Shown: positions 40,354 to 51,089 of the stretch, one piece after another | Position numbering within the stretch: the stretch's first letter is position 1 | How the letters are laid out: each line of letters starts with the position of its first letter | Origin: Streptomyces lycii | GTDB lineage: Bacteria; Actinomycetota; Actinomycetes; Streptomycetales; Streptomycetaceae | Length of the DNA stretch: 64,000 nt | Reading direction: 5' to 3' | Assembly (NCBI RefSeq): GCF_009735685.1 | Contig: NZ_WHPN01000420.1 | Coordinates: 34,722 to 98,721 of the forward strand | Program-made: the position numbers and the translations under genes | Notes under the pieces: generated by a model | What the model was told of the DNA's origin: nothing | Databases searched by the model: none | What the model saw: the letters and a program-made list of their open reading frames with translations, nothing else

Positions 40354-42960
40354 GTGAGCACATACCAGGGAAGCCACCGCGCTGAGCGCCGAGGCGGGCC
40401 CCCGCGCGCCGCCGGACCCGAGACCGAACCGGATCCCCGGCCGGATCCCGATCTCTCCGCGTGGCCCGCGACCCGCGCGACGGGCGCGCCACGCGTGCCG
40501 GCCGGCCGGCACGCCCGCCCGGTGCCTCCGTCCCCGCCGCCGCCTTCGCCCCCGCTCCCGAGATCCGCCGACGACCGGAACCGTCCCGGCGGCGGGTCGT
40601 CGTACGGCGGTGGGGCCTGCGGCGCCGACGCGTCGCCGGGCGGTGCGTTGCCGGGTGGTGCGTTGCCGGGTGGTGCGTCGTACGGCGGTGGGGCGTACGG
40701 CAGTTCCGGGTACGGCCGTGGGGTGAACGGCGGTCCCGTGTACGGCAGCCCGGCGTACGGCGGTCCGGCTTACGGCGGTCCGGCTTACGGGGACGGGCCG
40801 TACGGCGGCCCGGGCTGCGCGACTCCGTCGCACGGGAGTTCACCACAGGATGCCCCGGCGCGCGGCCGCTTCACGGACGCCGCCCCGGCCGCCCCCGGCC
40901 GGACGGCGAACGGCGGCGTCCCGAGCACGGGCCCGGCGAACGCTTCGGCGAGCACCGGTCCGGCGAACACGGGACGGGTGAGCACCGGTCCGGTGAGCAC
41001 CGGTCCTGCGAACAGAGGGCCGGAGTGCGGTGCCGCCGGACGCGGAGCTTCCGCGGGCGGCGCTCCGGGACCGGCCGCGTTCGCCCGGAGCACGCCCGCC
41101 CCCGGCACGCCCGTCCCCGGCCGTTTCGGCCCGCCGCCCGACCGGAGCGGTCCCGCCGGCCCGGGGTACGGTCCCCCGCCCACGGTCCGCGTCCCCCCGT
41201 ACGGAACCGCCGAGCCCCCGCCGCGCGCCTTCCCCCGGCCGCCGGAGCGGCCCGGACCGGCCGGCGGCCACCACCGGTCCGGCGGTCCGGGCGGTACCGG
41301 CGCGACCGGTGGTACCGGCGCCGCCGGTACCACCGACACCGGCGTGACCGGCGCGACCCGCGGTACCGGCGCGGCGACCGGCTTCGGTGCCCGGCCCGAT
41401 GGCGGCCGCCCCGCTCCGGACCCCGGTGCCCGCCCCGGCAACCCCCGGCCCGCCACCGGCTTCGGCCCTCCGGCCCCGGGCTTCGCCCCTCCCGCCCCCG
41501 GCTTCGGCCCCCCGGCCGACCGCTTCGGTCACCCGGCCGCCGACGGCTTCGGTCCCGCCGACCGCTTCGGTCACCCGGCCGACGGCTTCGGGGCCGCGCC
41601 CCGCCTTCCGGACCCGCCGTCCCGCCGGACCCCGGCCGCGCCGCCCACTCCGTACACCCACCCGCCGTACGACCCGTCCAGCGCCCGCACCGAGCCGCAG
41701 GTCCCGCTGCCCCGGCAGTACCCGGCGGCCGTCCAGGCCGACACCCTCGCCTACACCGTCGCGGGTCTGCCCCTCGCCCCGTCCGCCCCCGCCGCCCCGC
41801 CCGGGCCGGAACGGGGCGGCCGCGCCGCCGCCCGGCACGCCGCACGCCGCAAGCGCGGCATGCCCGGGCCCGCCGACCTGCGGCGGTTGCTGCCGCGCGC
41901 GCTCGTGCTCGCGTTCCTGGCCGGCGGCACCTGCGCCTTCGTCAGCGACGACAAGGAGGTGCGGCTGCGGGTCGACGGCGAGCCGCGCACCCTGCACACG
42001 TACGCCGACGACGTGGACGAACTGCTCGACGACGAGGGGCTGCGCCTCGGCCCGCACGACGTCGTCGACCCCGTGCCCGGCGGAAGCCTGACCCACGGCG
42101 ACGAGATCACCGTCCGGCACGGGCGCCCCCTCGCGCTCACCCTCGACGGGAGGAGCCGCCGCGCGTGGGTCACCGAGAACACCGTCGAGGGCGTGCTGCG
42201 CGAACTCGGGGTGCGCACCGACGGCGCGTATCTGTCGCTGCCGCCCCGCACCCCGGTCCCGCGCGGCGGGCTCGCGCTGGAGGTGCGCACCGAACGCGCC
42301 GTGACGTTCCTGTCCGACGGCCGCGAGCGCACCGTCCGCACCAACGCCGCCACCGTGCGCGAGGCGGTCGAGGCGGCGGGCATCGTGCTGCGCGGCCTGG
42401 ACACCACGTCCGTCGACCCGGAGAGCTTCCCCCGGGACGGCCAGACGGTCACCGTCATGCGGATCACCGGCAGCCGGGAGACCCGCGAGGAGCCCGTTCC
42501 GTACCGCACGGTCGAGCGGGAGGACCCCGGGCTGTTCCGCGGCACCGAGGTGATCGACCGGTACGGCAAGCCGGGCGTGAAGCGCGTCACCTACGCCGTG
42601 CGCACCGTCAACGGCGTGCGGCAGAAGCCGAAGGCCGTGCGCACCGAGACCGTCCGGGAGCCGGTCACCCACGTGGTCCGCACCGGCACCCGGCCGCTGC
42701 CCGCCCGCGTGCCCGGCGCGGAGGGCCTGAACTGGACGGCGATGGCCCGCTGCGAGTCCGGCGGCCGGCCGGACGCGGTCGACGTTTCCGGCCGGCTCGG
42801 CGGGCTCTACCAGCTCAGCACCGGCACCTGGCACCGGCTCGGCGGCACCGGCCGCCCGCAGCACGCGTCCGCCGCCGAGCAGACCTACCGCGCCAAGAAG
42901 CTGTACGTGCGACGGGGGGCGGCACCCTGGCCGGAATGCGGCCGTAAGCTTCACGAGTGA
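40354..42960 (+). CDS. rpfB: RpfB-like resuscitation-promoting factor with giant N-terminal low-complexity region
   Basis: An 868-residue cell-wall hydrolase. The first 500 residues are Pro/Gly/Ala low complexity, with YGGPAYGG and STGPxST repeats. One membrane helix follows (about 515-530), then three DUF348 repeats, a G5 domain, and the Rpf lysozyme-like domain (about 790-868) with catalytic Glu801 in ARCESGG. Known RpfB-type proteins are about 350-450 residues, so the N-terminal half is extra and should lie in the cytoplasm. GTG 40354 follows GGAG and suits the promoter. It is coupled to ksgA by GTGA. Confidence 0.9.
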   Translation: MSTYQGSHRAERRGGPPRAAGPETEPDPRPDPDLSAWPATRATGAPRVPAGRHARPVPPSPPPPSPPLPRSADDRNRPGGGSSYGGGACGADASPGGALPGGALPGGASYGGGAYGSSGYGRGVNGGPVYGSPAYGGPAYGGPAYGDGPYGGPGCATPSHGSSPQDAPARGRFTDAAPAAPGRTANGGVPSTGPANASASTGPANTGRVSTGPVSTGPANRGPECGAAGRGASAGGAPGPAAFARSTPAPGTPVPGRFGPPPDRSGPAGPGYGPPPTVRVPPYGTAEPPPRAFPRPPERPGPAGGHHRSGGPGGTGATGGTGAAGTTDTGVTGATRGTGAATGFGARPDGGRPAPDPGARPGNPRPATGFGPPAPGFAPPAPGFGPPADRFGHPAADGFGPADRFGHPADGFGAAPRLPDPPSRRTPAAPPTPYTHPPYDPSSARTEPQVPLPRQYPAAVQADTLAYTVAGLPLAPSAPAAPPGPERGGRAAARHAARRKRGMPGPADLRRLLPRALVLAFLAGGTCAFVSDDKEVRLRVDGEPRTLHTYADDVDELLDDEGLRLGPHDVVDPVPGGSLTHGDEITVRHGRPLALTLDGRSRRAWVTENTVEGVLRELGVRTDGAYLSLPPRTPVPRGGLALEVRTERAVTFLSDGRERTVRTNAATVREAVEAAGIVLRGLDTTSVDPESFPRDGQTVTVMRITGSRETREEPVPYRTVEREDPGLFRGTEVIDRYGKPGVKRVTYAVRTVNGVRQKPKAVRTETVREPVTHVVRTGTRPLPARVPGAEGLNWTAMARCESGGRPDAVDVSGRLGGLYQLSTGTWHRLGGTGRPQHASAAEQTYRAKKLYVRRGAAPWPECGRKLHE

Positions 42961-44066
42961 GCACGAGCAGCCCCCCTCCCGACGAGCCCGGCCCCCTGCT
43001 GGGCCCCGCCGACGTCCGCGAACTCGCCGCAGCCCTGGGCGTACGCCCCACCAAGCAGCGCGGCCAGAACTTCGTCATCGACGCCAACACGGTGCGCCGG
43101 ATCGTCCGCACCGCCCAGGTGCGCCCGGACGACACGGTCGTCGAGATCGGGCCGGGGCTCGGCTCGCTCACCCTCGGGCTGCTGGAGGCGGCCGCCCGTG
43201 TCGTCGCCGTCGAGATCGACGACGTGCTCGCCGGGGCGCTCCCCGCGACGGTCGCCGCCCGCGTCCCGGACCGCGCCGACCGGTTCGCGCTGGTGCACTC
43301 CGACGCGATGCGGATCACCGAACTCCCCGGCCCGCCGCCGACCGCGCTGGTCGCCAACCTGCCGTACAACGTCGCCGTACCGGTGCTGCTGCACATGCTG
43401 GAGCGCTTCCCGAGCGTCGAACGGGTCCTCGTCATGGTCCAGTCGGAGGTCGCCGACCGGCTCGCGGCGGCGCCGGGCTCCAAGGTGTACGGGGTGCCGT
43501 CGGTGAAGGCCGCCTGGTACGCGCGGGTCAAGCGCGCCGGGGCCATCGGCCGGAACGTCTTCTGGCCCGCGCCCAACGTCGACTCCGGGCTGGTGTCGCT
43601 GGTCCGCCGGGCGGAGCCGCTGCCGACGAAGGCGACCCGCGAAGAGGTGTTCGCCGTCGTCGACGCGGCGTTCGCCCAGCGGCGCAAGACGCTGCGCGCG
43701 GCGCTCGCGGGCTGGGCGGGCTCCGCCGCGGCTGCCGGTGCCGCGCTGACCGCGGCGGGCATCTCCCCGCAGGCGCGCGGCGAATCGTTGACCGTGGAGC
43801 AGTTCGCGGCGATCGCCGAGCACAAGCCCGTACGCGCCGCGACGCCCGGTGGCGCGGCCGGCGGCAGCCCCGGCGGCAGCTCCGGAACGCCGCCGTCCGC
43901 CGGCACGGCGGCCGATGACACCCCCGGACCGCCTCCGACCGCCGGCACGGCCGGCGACAGTCCGGCGACAGCGGCCGCCGGTGAGGCCGGTGACCGTCCC
44001 GAAGCGACACGGCCCGGCGGCGCGGCCGGTGACCGTCCCGAACCGCCGCAGGAGAACGCCCCGTGA
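42957..44066 (+). CDS. rsmA: 16S rRNA dimethyladenosine transferase
   Basis: A 369-residue KsgA/RsmA that dimethylates A1518 and A1519. It has [20 protein letters not shown] and the catalytic NLPYN. About 290 residues form the enzyme; the last 80 are Gly/Ala/Pro/Thr low complexity with the repeated AGDRPE unit. It overlaps rpf (GTGA) and ispE (GTGA), so the genes are translated together. Confidence 0.95.
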   Translation: MSTSSPPPDEPGPLLGPADVRELAAALGVRPTKQRGQNFVIDANTVRRIVRTAQVRPDDTVVEIGPGLGSLTLGLLEAAARVVAVEIDDVLAGALPATVAARVPDRADRFALVHSDAMRITELPGPPPTALVANLPYNVAVPVLLHMLERFPSVERVLVMVQSEVADRLAAAPGSKVYGVPSVKAAWYARVKRAGAIGRNVFWPAPNVDSGLVSLVRRAEPLPTKATREEVFAVVDAAFAQRRKTLRAALAGWAGSAAAAGAALTAAGISPQARGESLTVEQFAAIAEHKPVRAATPGGAAGGSPGGSSGTPPSAGTAADDTPGPPPTAGTAGDSPATAAAGEAGDRPEATRPGGAAGDRPEPPQENAP

Positions 44067-45037
44067 CCGTGTCCGCCGCCCCCGCCGTCACCGTCCGCGT
44101 GCCCGCCAAGGTCAACGCCCAGCTCGCCGTCGGCGGGCTGCGCCCCGACGGCTTTCACGACCTGGCCAACGTCTTCCTCGCCGTCGGCCTGTACGACGAG
44201 GTCACCGCCGCCCCGGCCGACGAGCTGACCCTCACGGTCAGCGGCCCGGACGCCGCGCAGGTGCCGCTGGACCGCGGCAACCTCGCGGCCCGCGCCGCCG
44301 AGGCGCTCGCAGCCCGGCACGGTGTCGAACCGGACGTCCGGCTGCACATCGCCAAGGACATCCCCGTCGCCGGCGGCATGGCGGGCGGCAGCGCCGACGC
44401 CGCCGGGGCCCTGCTGGCCTGCGACGCCCTGTGGGGCACCGGCGCGAGCCGCGCCGAACTCCTCGGCATCTGCGCGGAACTGGGCAGCGACGTGCCGTTC
44501 AGCCTGGTCGGCGGCGCCGCGCTGGGCCGGGGCCGGGGCGAACGGCTCACCCCGCTCGACGTCGGCGGCACCTTCCACTGGGTGTTCGCCGTCGCCGACG
44601 GCGGCCTGTCCACCCCGGCCGTCTACCGCGAGTGCGACCGGCTGCGGGAGGTGTCCGGCGGCGGCGCGACCACGGCGGACGTCCCCGACCCCGAACCGTC
44701 CGCCGCGCTCCTCGACGCCCTGGCCGCCGGGGACACCGACGCGCTCGCCGCCGCCCTGACGGCGGGCGGGTCCAGCAACGACCTCCAGGCCGCGGCCGTC
44801 TCGCTGCGGCCCTCGCTGGCGGACACGCTGGCCGCGGGCACCGGGGCCGGCGCCCTCGCCGCCGTCGTCTCCGGATCCGGGCCGACCTGCGCCTTCCTGG
44901 CCCGCGACGCGGCGTCCGCCGACGCGCTCGCCACCGCCCTGACCGCGTCCGGAACCTGCCGCAGCGCCCGCCCGGCCACGGCTCCGGCAGCGGGCGCGAC
45001 GATCCTCCCGGCGGAACGGGGCGTGACCGCGCACTGA
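44063..45037 (+). CDS. ispE: 4-diphosphocytidyl-2-C-methyl-D-erythritol kinase
   Basis: A 324-residue GHMP kinase of the MEP isoprenoid pathway. It has the substrate motif [22 protein letters not shown], the ATP loop [15 protein letters not shown] and the C-terminal [12 protein letters not shown]. In most IspE proteins the first motif reads AKxNL; here Asn-Ala-Gln is a small change. It starts with a GTGA overlap with rsmA. Confidence 0.95.
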   Translation: MTVSAAPAVTVRVPAKVNAQLAVGGLRPDGFHDLANVFLAVGLYDEVTAAPADELTLTVSGPDAAQVPLDRGNLAARAAEALAARHGVEPDVRLHIAKDIPVAGGMAGGSADAAGALLACDALWGTGASRAELLGICAELGSDVPFSLVGGAALGRGRGERLTPLDVGGTFHWVFAVADGGLSTPAVYRECDRLREVSGGGATTADVPDPEPSAALLDALAAGDTDALAAALTAGGSSNDLQAAAVSLRPSLADTLAAGTGAGALAAVVSGSGPTCAFLARDAASADALATALTASGTCRSARPATAPAAGATILPAERGVTAH

Positions 45038-45187
45038 CCGGCGCCACGGGGCGCCCGGCGGCCGGGAGCCGCCGGGCGGTGCGTACGGCCCTGCCCCGCA
45101 CGGGCCGGTGCCCCGGGGCCGCGCGCCCGCGATCTGAGTACCGCTACGGATACCGGTGAGTAGCCGGTGCCCGTAGCGTCGTGCGGC

Positions 45188-45544
45188 ATGGAGATCACCG
45201 AGAACGGGGACCCGGGCCGCCGGCCGCGGGGCGGGCGGAACGCCGCGGACCGGGCGGGACTGGCCGCGCTCGCCCTCCTGGTGCTGGGCACCGGGGCCTT
45301 CGTCGGGCTGCTCGGGCCGCTGCTCGCGATCGCCTGTTCGTCCTGCCAGGACGGCGTCCGCAGCCCCCTGGTGTTCGGCGAGGCGATCGTCGTCATCGCG
45401 CGGGCCGTGCTGCCGCTCGCGGTGCTGGGCACCCTGGTGGCGATCTTCCATCCCCGGGGCGGCGCCCGGGCGGGCGGCACCGGACTGCTGGTGCTGGTCC
45501 TCATCTTCGTACTGATGCTGTTCCTGGGCCGCTTCGGCGGCTGA
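45188..45544 (+). CDS. Small membrane protein of unknown function
   Basis: A 118-residue protein with three hydrophobic helices (about 25-45, 60-80 and 95-113). A CSSC pair (IACSSCQDG) sits just after the first helix, probably outside the membrane. No family is recognised. ATG 45188 was chosen since upstream codons are not membrane-like. It lies between ispE and the ABC-F gene. Confidence 0.75.
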   Translation: MEITENGDPGRRPRGGRNAADRAGLAALALLVLGTGAFVGLLGPLLAIACSSCQDGVRSPLVFGEAIVVIARAVLPLAVLGTLVAIFHPRGGARAGGTGLLVLVLIFVLMLFLGRFGG

Positions 45545-45633
45545 CCCGCGCGGACGGTGCACCCCGCGGTGGCGACTACCCTGGGCACCGATCGACATCG
45601 AGTGCCGCCCGGCGGCACGGAAGCGGGAGCGGA

Positions 45634-47460
45634 ATGGCCACGAACCTCGTCAATCTGGAAGCCGTCGGAAAGGTGTACGGCACCCGTGCACTGCTCGACG
45701 GTGTCTCCCTCGGCGTCAGCGAGGGCGACCGGATCGGCGTCGTCGGCCGCAACGGTGACGGCAAGACCACCCTCGTCCGGATCCTCGCCAAGCTGGAGGA
45801 GGCCGACGACGGCCGGGTCACCCACGCCGGCGGGCTGCGGCTGGGCGTGCTCACCCAGCACGACTCGCTGGACCCCGCGGCCACCGTCCGGCACGAGGTG
45901 ATCGGCGACCTCGCCGACCACGAGTGGGCGGGCGACGCCCGGATCCGCGACATCCTCACCGGTCTCTTCGGCGGCCTCGACCTGCCGGGCTTCCCGCAGG
46001 GTCTGGACACCGTGATCGGCCCGCTGTCCGGCGGAGAGCGGCGCCGGATCGCGCTCGCGCAGCTGCTCATCGCCGAGCAGGACGTGATCGTCCTCGACGA
46101 GCCGACGAACCACCTCGACGTCGAGGGCATCTCCTGGCTCGCCGGACACCTCCGCGCCCGCCGCTCCGCGCTCGTCGTCGTCACCCACGACCGCTGGTTC
46201 CTCGACCAGGTCGCCACCCGCATGTGGGACGTGCAGCGCGGCGCCGTGCACGAGTACGAGGGCGGCTACTCCGACTACGTCTTCGCGCGGGCCGAGCGTG
46301 AGCGCATCGCCGCCACCGAGGAGACCAAGCGGCAGAACCTGATGCGCAAGGAGCTGGCCTGGCTGCGGCGCGGCGCCCCGGCCCGCACCAGTAAGCCCCG
46401 CTTCCGGATCGAGGCGGCGAACGAGCTGATCGCCGACGTCCCGCCGCCCCGGGACACCGCCGAGCTGATGAAGTTCGCGAACTCCCGGCTGGGCAAGACG
46501 GTCTTCGACCTGGAGGACGTCACCGTCCGGGCCGGTTCCAAGGAACTGCTGAAGCACCTCACCTGGCAGCTCGGCCCCGGCGACCGCGTCGGGCTGGTCG
46601 GCGTCAACGGCGCCGGGAAGACCTCCCTGCTGCGGGCGATGGCGGACGCCGCGTACAGCGACGGCGAACGGCAGCCCGCGGCCGGGCGGGTCAAGGTCGG
46701 CCGGACGGTGAAGCTGGCGTACCTCTCCCAGGAGGTCGCCGAACTCGAACCCACCTGGCGGGTCCTGGAGGCCGTGGAGCACGTCCGGCAGCGGGTCGAC
46801 CTCGGCAAGGGCCGGGAGATGACCGCCTCGCAGCTGTGCGAGAAGTTCGGCTTCACCAAGGAGAAGCAGTGGACCCCGGTCGGTGACCTGTCCGGCGGCG
46901 AGCGCCGCAGGCTGCAGATCCTGCGGCTGCTGATGGACGAGCCCAACGTCCTCTTCCTCGACGAGCCGACCAACGACCTCGACATCGAGACCCTGACGCA
47001 GCTCGAGGACCTCCTCGACGGCTGGCCGGGCTCGCTCGTCGTGATCAGCCACGACCGCTACTTCCTGGAGCGGACCACCGACCGCGTCCTCGCGCTGCTC
47101 GGCGACGCCACCCTGCGGATGATGCCGCGCGGCATCGACGAGTATCTGGAGCGCCGCCGGCGGGTCGCCGAGGCCCAGGCGTCCGCGCCCGCGGCCGTCG
47201 CCTCCGCCGCTTCCGGCAAGCAGAAGCCGGCGGGTTCCACGGCGGGCGGCAAGGACGCGCGCGCCGCGAAGAAGGAACTCCAGCGGATCGAGCGGCGGTT
47301 GGACCGGATCAGCGAGCAGGAGGCGAAACTGCACGCCGGAATCGCCGAGAACGCCACGGATTTCGAGAAGGTGGCGAAGCTCGACACGGAGCTGCGGGAA
47401 CTGGCCGCCGAGCGGGACGATCTGGAAATGCGCTGGCTGGAACTGGCCGAGGACGCCTGA
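45634..47460 (+). CDS. ABC-F family ATPase
   Basis: A 608-residue soluble protein with two ABC domains and no membrane segment. Walker A motifs are GRNGDGKTT and GVNGAGKTS, each domain has the signature LSGGERRR, and Walker B segments read DEPTNHLD and DEPTNDLD. The P-site linker lies at about 235-280. A C-terminal coiled coil (RIERRLDRISEQEAKLHAG) with an Ala/Lys-rich hinge points to the Uup-like group acting on the ribosome. It is conserved downstream of ispE in streptomycetes. Confidence 0.93.
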   Translation: MATNLVNLEAVGKVYGTRALLDGVSLGVSEGDRIGVVGRNGDGKTTLVRILAKLEEADDGRVTHAGGLRLGVLTQHDSLDPAATVRHEVIGDLADHEWAGDARIRDILTGLFGGLDLPGFPQGLDTVIGPLSGGERRRIALAQLLIAEQDVIVLDEPTNHLDVEGISWLAGHLRARRSALVVVTHDRWFLDQVATRMWDVQRGAVHEYEGGYSDYVFARAERERIAATEETKRQNLMRKELAWLRRGAPARTSKPRFRIEAANELIADVPPPRDTAELMKFANSRLGKTVFDLEDVTVRAGSKELLKHLTWQLGPGDRVGLVGVNGAGKTSLLRAMADAAYSDGERQPAAGRVKVGRTVKLAYLSQEVAELEPTWRVLEAVEHVRQRVDLGKGREMTASQLCEKFGFTKEKQWTPVGDLSGGERRRLQILRLLMDEPNVLFLDEPTNDLDIETLTQLEDLLDGWPGSLVVISHDRYFLERTTDRVLALLGDATLRMMPRGIDEYLERRRRVAEAQASAPAAVASAASGKQKPAGSTAGGKDARAAKKELQRIERRLDRISEQEAKLHAGIAENATDFEKVAKLDTELRELAAERDDLEMRWLELAEDA

Positions 47461-47678
47461 CCGCGCGGGCAGGCCACGGGCGCGTCACGGGCAGGTCTCA
47501 GCTGTTCGATAGCAGTGCGACCGATTCCCTGCGGGGTCCGGCCCGGGTGATAGAAAGAACTCCGCTCGCCCTGCCGTCGGCGGGCGGGTCGTGTCCGATT
47601 CACTCCGATCTCAAGGGATTTCCGGGGGATCGCGGGGGAGACAGATCGGGCCATGTGCCCGCGTGAAGAGGAATGCCG

Positions 47679-49601
47679 ATGTCACAGCCGCCCCAGCCGC
47701 CCAACCAGCCTCCCGGCTCCGCCGGAGGCGACGACCCGCAGCAGGGCGGCGCGCCCGGGCAGGGATCCGCCCCCGGTTTCGGAGCCCCGCAGCAGCCGTC
47801 GCTGGACAAGTCCCCGCAGGGCGACGGGCAACAGCCGGGCGGCCACCCCGGGCAGCTGCCGGGTCAGGCCCCGCCGCCCCCGGCGCAGCCCCCGCAGATG
47901 CCCCCGCCCCCGCCCGCCGGCGGCTTCGGTGCCCCGGCCGACCCTCCGCCCGGCGGCTTCGGCGCGCCCACCCCGCCGCCCGGCGACGCCCAGCAGCCGG
48001 GATACGGCTATCCGGGCCCGCAGCCCGGTTACGGCTACCCGAGCCCGGACCAGCAGCAGCCCGGTACCCAGCCTCCCGGTTACGGCTATCCCGGTCAGCA
48101 GCAGCCGTACGGCCAGCAGCCCTACGGCCAGCAGCAGTACGGCATGTACCCGCCCACCGGCCCGATGCCCGCCCCGGGCGCCCGGCCCGGCGGCCAGGCC
48201 GCCAAGCAGCGCATGATGATCGTCATCAGCGCGGTGGTGGCGGTGCTGCTCATCGTGGGCGGCGGCATCTGGTTCGCGAGCAGCGGTGACGACGACAAGA
48301 AGGACGAGGCCGGGAACTCCTCCGGCGGCTCGGGCGGTGGCGACAAGGGCGACGCCAAGGGCGGCAGCGGCGGCAACAAGCCGGAGAACGTCAACGGCAA
48401 GCTGCTGTACACGGTCCCGAAGCCGGAACTGACGGACGTCACCACGCTGGACGGCCTGTGGGTCACCGACCAGACCTTCGCCAAGGGCTCGAAGGACTCC
48501 GTCCTCGGCCTGGACAAGGACACCGGCAAGGAGAAGTGGAAGATCGAGCTGGACGGCCAGCTCTGCTGGTCCTCGAAGCACGCCACCGAGGACGGCAAGG
48601 CCGCGGTGGTCTTCCAGGAGGCCAAGATCGGCAAGGACGGCCGGTACCAGCCGTGCAGCCAGGTGGCCCTGCTCGACCTCAACGCGGGCAAGAAGGTCTG
48701 GCAGAAGTCCGTCAAGGTCGGTGACGAGTACGTCAAGTTCGACGAGGTGACCATCGGCCGGGGCGTGGTCGCGGCCGGCGGTCTCGACGGCGGTGCCGCC
48801 TGGAAGGTCGACGGCGGCAAGGAACTGTGGAAGCCGGACCAGACCTCCGAGTGCGAGGACGCGGGATACGCCGGCGGCGAGGCCCTGGTGGCCGTCCGCA
48901 GGTGCGGTTCCTACGACTCCCCGTCGTACGAGATCCAGAAGCTCGACCCGGCCTCCGGGAAGCCGCTGTTCTCGTACGAGGCGCCGGACGGCCTCGAGGG
49001 AGTGAGCATCGTGTCCACCAATCCGGTGGTCATCGCCATCCGGGCCGGCGACATCCGGGTCTCGGACTTCATCGCGCTCGACGACAAGGGCAAGATGCGG
49101 AGCCGTATCCCGGCCGAGAAGGACAAGTACACGATGGACTGCGACCTCGCGGTCGAGGCCTGCAAGATGATCGCGGTCGGCAACGACTCGCTGTACCTGC
49201 CGACGGCGGAGCACGAGAGCCAGTCCGAGGACTACGGCCGGACCAACGAGATCGTCGCCATCGACCTCGCCACCGGCAAGCCCAAGGGCCAGGCCGAGGC
49301 GGGTGGCCGGCAGGTGATGGCGCCGCTCCAGATGGACGGCGACAACATCATCGCCTACCAGGAGTCGACGTTCGACCAGGGCGGCCGGGTCGTCAGCATC
49401 GACCCGAAGACGTTCAAGCACACGGTCCATCTCAAGAACCCCTCCTCGCAGGTCGACCTGGAGTCCAACTACCGGCTGTCGCTGAGCGTCGAGGCGGTGT
49501 ACGCCGACGGGCGGCTCTACATGGGCAAGACCATGCTCTCCGAGCGGGATTCGAGCAGCGACCAGAAGGAGCACCTCGCGGTCGTCTTCGGCGCGGAGTG
49601 A
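47679..49601 (+). CDS. Membrane-anchored PQQ-like beta-propeller protein
   Basis: A 640-residue protein. Residues 1-175 are Pro/Gln/Gly-rich with PGYGYP and QQPYGQQ repeats. A single helix (about 179-200) anchors a Gly/Ser/Asp linker and an outer PQQ-like propeller (TGKEKWKIELDG, AGKKVWQKSV, DGGKELWKPD). Cys pairs in the outer domain suggest disulfides. The layout (long cytoplasmic disordered head, outer propeller) is common in Streptomyces; function is unknown. ATG 47679 suits the GAAGAGG site better than ATG 47673. Confidence 0.87.
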   Translation: MSQPPQPPNQPPGSAGGDDPQQGGAPGQGSAPGFGAPQQPSLDKSPQGDGQQPGGHPGQLPGQAPPPPAQPPQMPPPPPAGGFGAPADPPPGGFGAPTPPPGDAQQPGYGYPGPQPGYGYPSPDQQQPGTQPPGYGYPGQQQPYGQQPYGQQQYGMYPPTGPMPAPGARPGGQAAKQRMMIVISAVVAVLLIVGGGIWFASSGDDDKKDEAGNSSGGSGGGDKGDAKGGSGGNKPENVNGKLLYTVPKPELTDVTTLDGLWVTDQTFAKGSKDSVLGLDKDTGKEKWKIELDGQLCWSSKHATEDGKAAVVFQEAKIGKDGRYQPCSQVALLDLNAGKKVWQKSVKVGDEYVKFDEVTIGRGVVAAGGLDGGAAWKVDGGKELWKPDQTSECEDAGYAGGEALVAVRRCGSYDSPSYEIQKLDPASGKPLFSYEAPDGLEGVSIVSTNPVVIAIRAGDIRVSDFIALDDKGKMRSRIPAEKDKYTMDCDLAVEACKMIAVGNDSLYLPTAEHESQSEDYGRTNEIVAIDLATGKPKGQAEAGGRQVMAPLQMDGDNIIAYQESTFDQGGRVVSIDPKTFKHTVHLKNPSSQVDLESNYRLSLSVEAVYADGRLYMGKTMLSERDSSSDQKEHLAVVFGAE

Positions 49602-49627
49602 GCTGAGGGCGGCACAGGCTTTCCCGA

Positions 49628-49659
49628 AAGGGCCCGGCGGATCTGTCCGCCGGGCCCTT
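49628..49659 (+). terminator. Strong hairpin terminator
   Basis: A perfect 14-bp stem (AAGGGCCCGGCGGA and complement) around TCTG, 26 bp after the propeller gene stop. Confidence 0.85.
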
Positions 49660-49852
49660 CCCGGTTGCCCGCCGGTGCGTTTCGGCGCGGGCACGGATGC
49701 CCCGGCGGACGGACCCGGCCGGTTTCGGTCCCGAATGGCCGGTAATTCGGCATTCCGGCGGCCTTCTCCACAGGAGAGGGCGCGAGACGGCGGGTGAGCG
49801 TGTAGCTTCCGGGGGCAAGGGGCCCGGGGGCTTCCGGGGACTGGGGGAGCTC

Positions 49853-50602
49853 ATGGGCGTACGGCTCATCGTCGTGGACGACCACCGACTGCTGGCGGAG
49901 GCACTGGCCTCGGCCCTGAAACTGCGCGGGCACCGTGTGATCGCGGCCGCCGCGCCGAGCGGCGGGGCGGCCGAACTCGTGGTCAACCGGGCACCGGAGG
50001 TGTGTCTGCTGGGCACCGCGGCGCCCGCGGAGCCGGGCACCTTCGACCCGGTGTTGCGCATCAAGCGGGACCGTCCGCAGGTGGCGGTCGTCGTGCTCGG
50101 GCCGGTGCCGAGCCCGCGCGGCATCGCGGCGGCGTTCGCCGCGGGCGCCTCCGGTTACGTACGGCACGACGAGCGCATCGAAGGGGTGGAACGGGCCATG
50201 GTGAAGGCCCGTGCCGGTGAGGCGGCGGTGGCGCCGCAGCTGCTCCAGGGCGCGTTCGCGGAACTGCTCAACCCGGTGGCGCAGCCCGACGACGAGGCGA
50301 CCCGGCTGCTGCGGATGCTCACGCCCCGGGAGATCGAGGTGCTGGTGCGGGTCGCGGAGGGCGAGGACACCCGGGTGATCGCGGCGGGCATGGGCATAGC
50401 GCCGAGCACGGCCCGCACCCATGTGCAGCGGGTGCTGATGAAGCTCGGCGTGGGGTCCCGGCTGGAGGCGGCGGCGCTGGCGGCGCGCACCGGACTGCTC
50501 GACCGCGCGGCACATGCCGCGCGGGCGGAGCGGGAGCCGGAGGACGCGGGCCGCGGCGCGGTGCCCCTCGCGCGGAACGGCGCGGCGCCGGACACGGGAT
50601 GA
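49853..50602 (+). CDS. LuxR-type response regulator with a degenerate receiver
   Basis: A 249-residue protein. The receiver opens normally (RLIVVDDHRLLAEALA), but the phospho-acceptor site, usually LLD, reads EVCLLGTAAPAE with Gly in place of Asp. The conserved Lys is also replaced (GYVRHD). The C terminus has a clear LuxR HTH (LTPREIEVLVRVAEGEDTRVIAAGMG). It is therefore an atypical, probably phosphorylation-independent regulator. ATG 49853 has GGGGGAG upstream. No kinase gene is adjacent. Confidence 0.88.
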   Translation: MGVRLIVVDDHRLLAEALASALKLRGHRVIAAAAPSGGAAELVVNRAPEVCLLGTAAPAEPGTFDPVLRIKRDRPQVAVVVLGPVPSPRGIAAAFAAGASGYVRHDERIEGVERAMVKARAGEAAVAPQLLQGAFAELLNPVAQPDDEATRLLRMLTPREIEVLVRVAEGEDTRVIAAGMGIAPSTARTHVQRVLMKLGVGSRLEAAALAARTGLLDRAAHAARAEREPEDAGRGAVPLARNGAAPDTG

Positions 50603-50716
50603 CCCGCGTCCGGACACCGCGCGGCGCTCCGGTGCCCCGGCGCTCCGCCGGGCAGGACCCGCCCGGTCCGGCGGGACGGGCCCCGGGCCGGGACCCGTCG
50701 TCCCGTCCGCCCCGGG

Positions 50717-51070
50717 TCAGCCCCGGCCGCTCGTCCCCGGCTCGCCGGCCGGGTCCTCGCCCGGGCCGTCCGGGTCCGCGGGCAGCGGCGGTGTCGGGAC
50801 GGCCGTCGGGCGCAGTTTGAGCCAGACCAGGAAGAAGACGCCGAGGGCCAGCATGCCCAGGCCGGTCCACAGGTTGATGTTGATGTCCTGGGCCTTCTTC
50901 AGGTCGGCTTCGGTGGCGGTCAGCCCGGCGATCGTCACGATCACGCCGTAGACGACGAACAGGCCGCCGATGATGCGGCGTACGTCGAAGAGCCGGGCCG
51001 CGGTGGCGGACTCCCGCTCCAGCTCCTCCACCTGGCTCTGGTAGTCACTCTCGTGCTGGTGGTCACTCAT
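50717..51070 (-). CDS. Small membrane protein paired with the symporter
   Basis: A 117-residue protein with two helices (about 34-54 and 70-88), a soluble acidic N terminus and a Pro/Asp/Gly tail. It lies 19 bp after the symporter stop on the same strand, so it is likely an accessory subunit. No characterised family is recognised. Confidence 0.8.
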   Translation of the reverse strand: MSDHQHESDYQSQVEELERESATAARLFDVRRIIGGLFVVYGVIVTIAGLTATEADLKKAQDININLWTGLGMLALGVFFLVWLKLRPTAVPTPPLPADPDGPGEDPAGEPGTSGRG

Positions 51071-51089
51071 GCTGCGGACTTCTTTCCGG

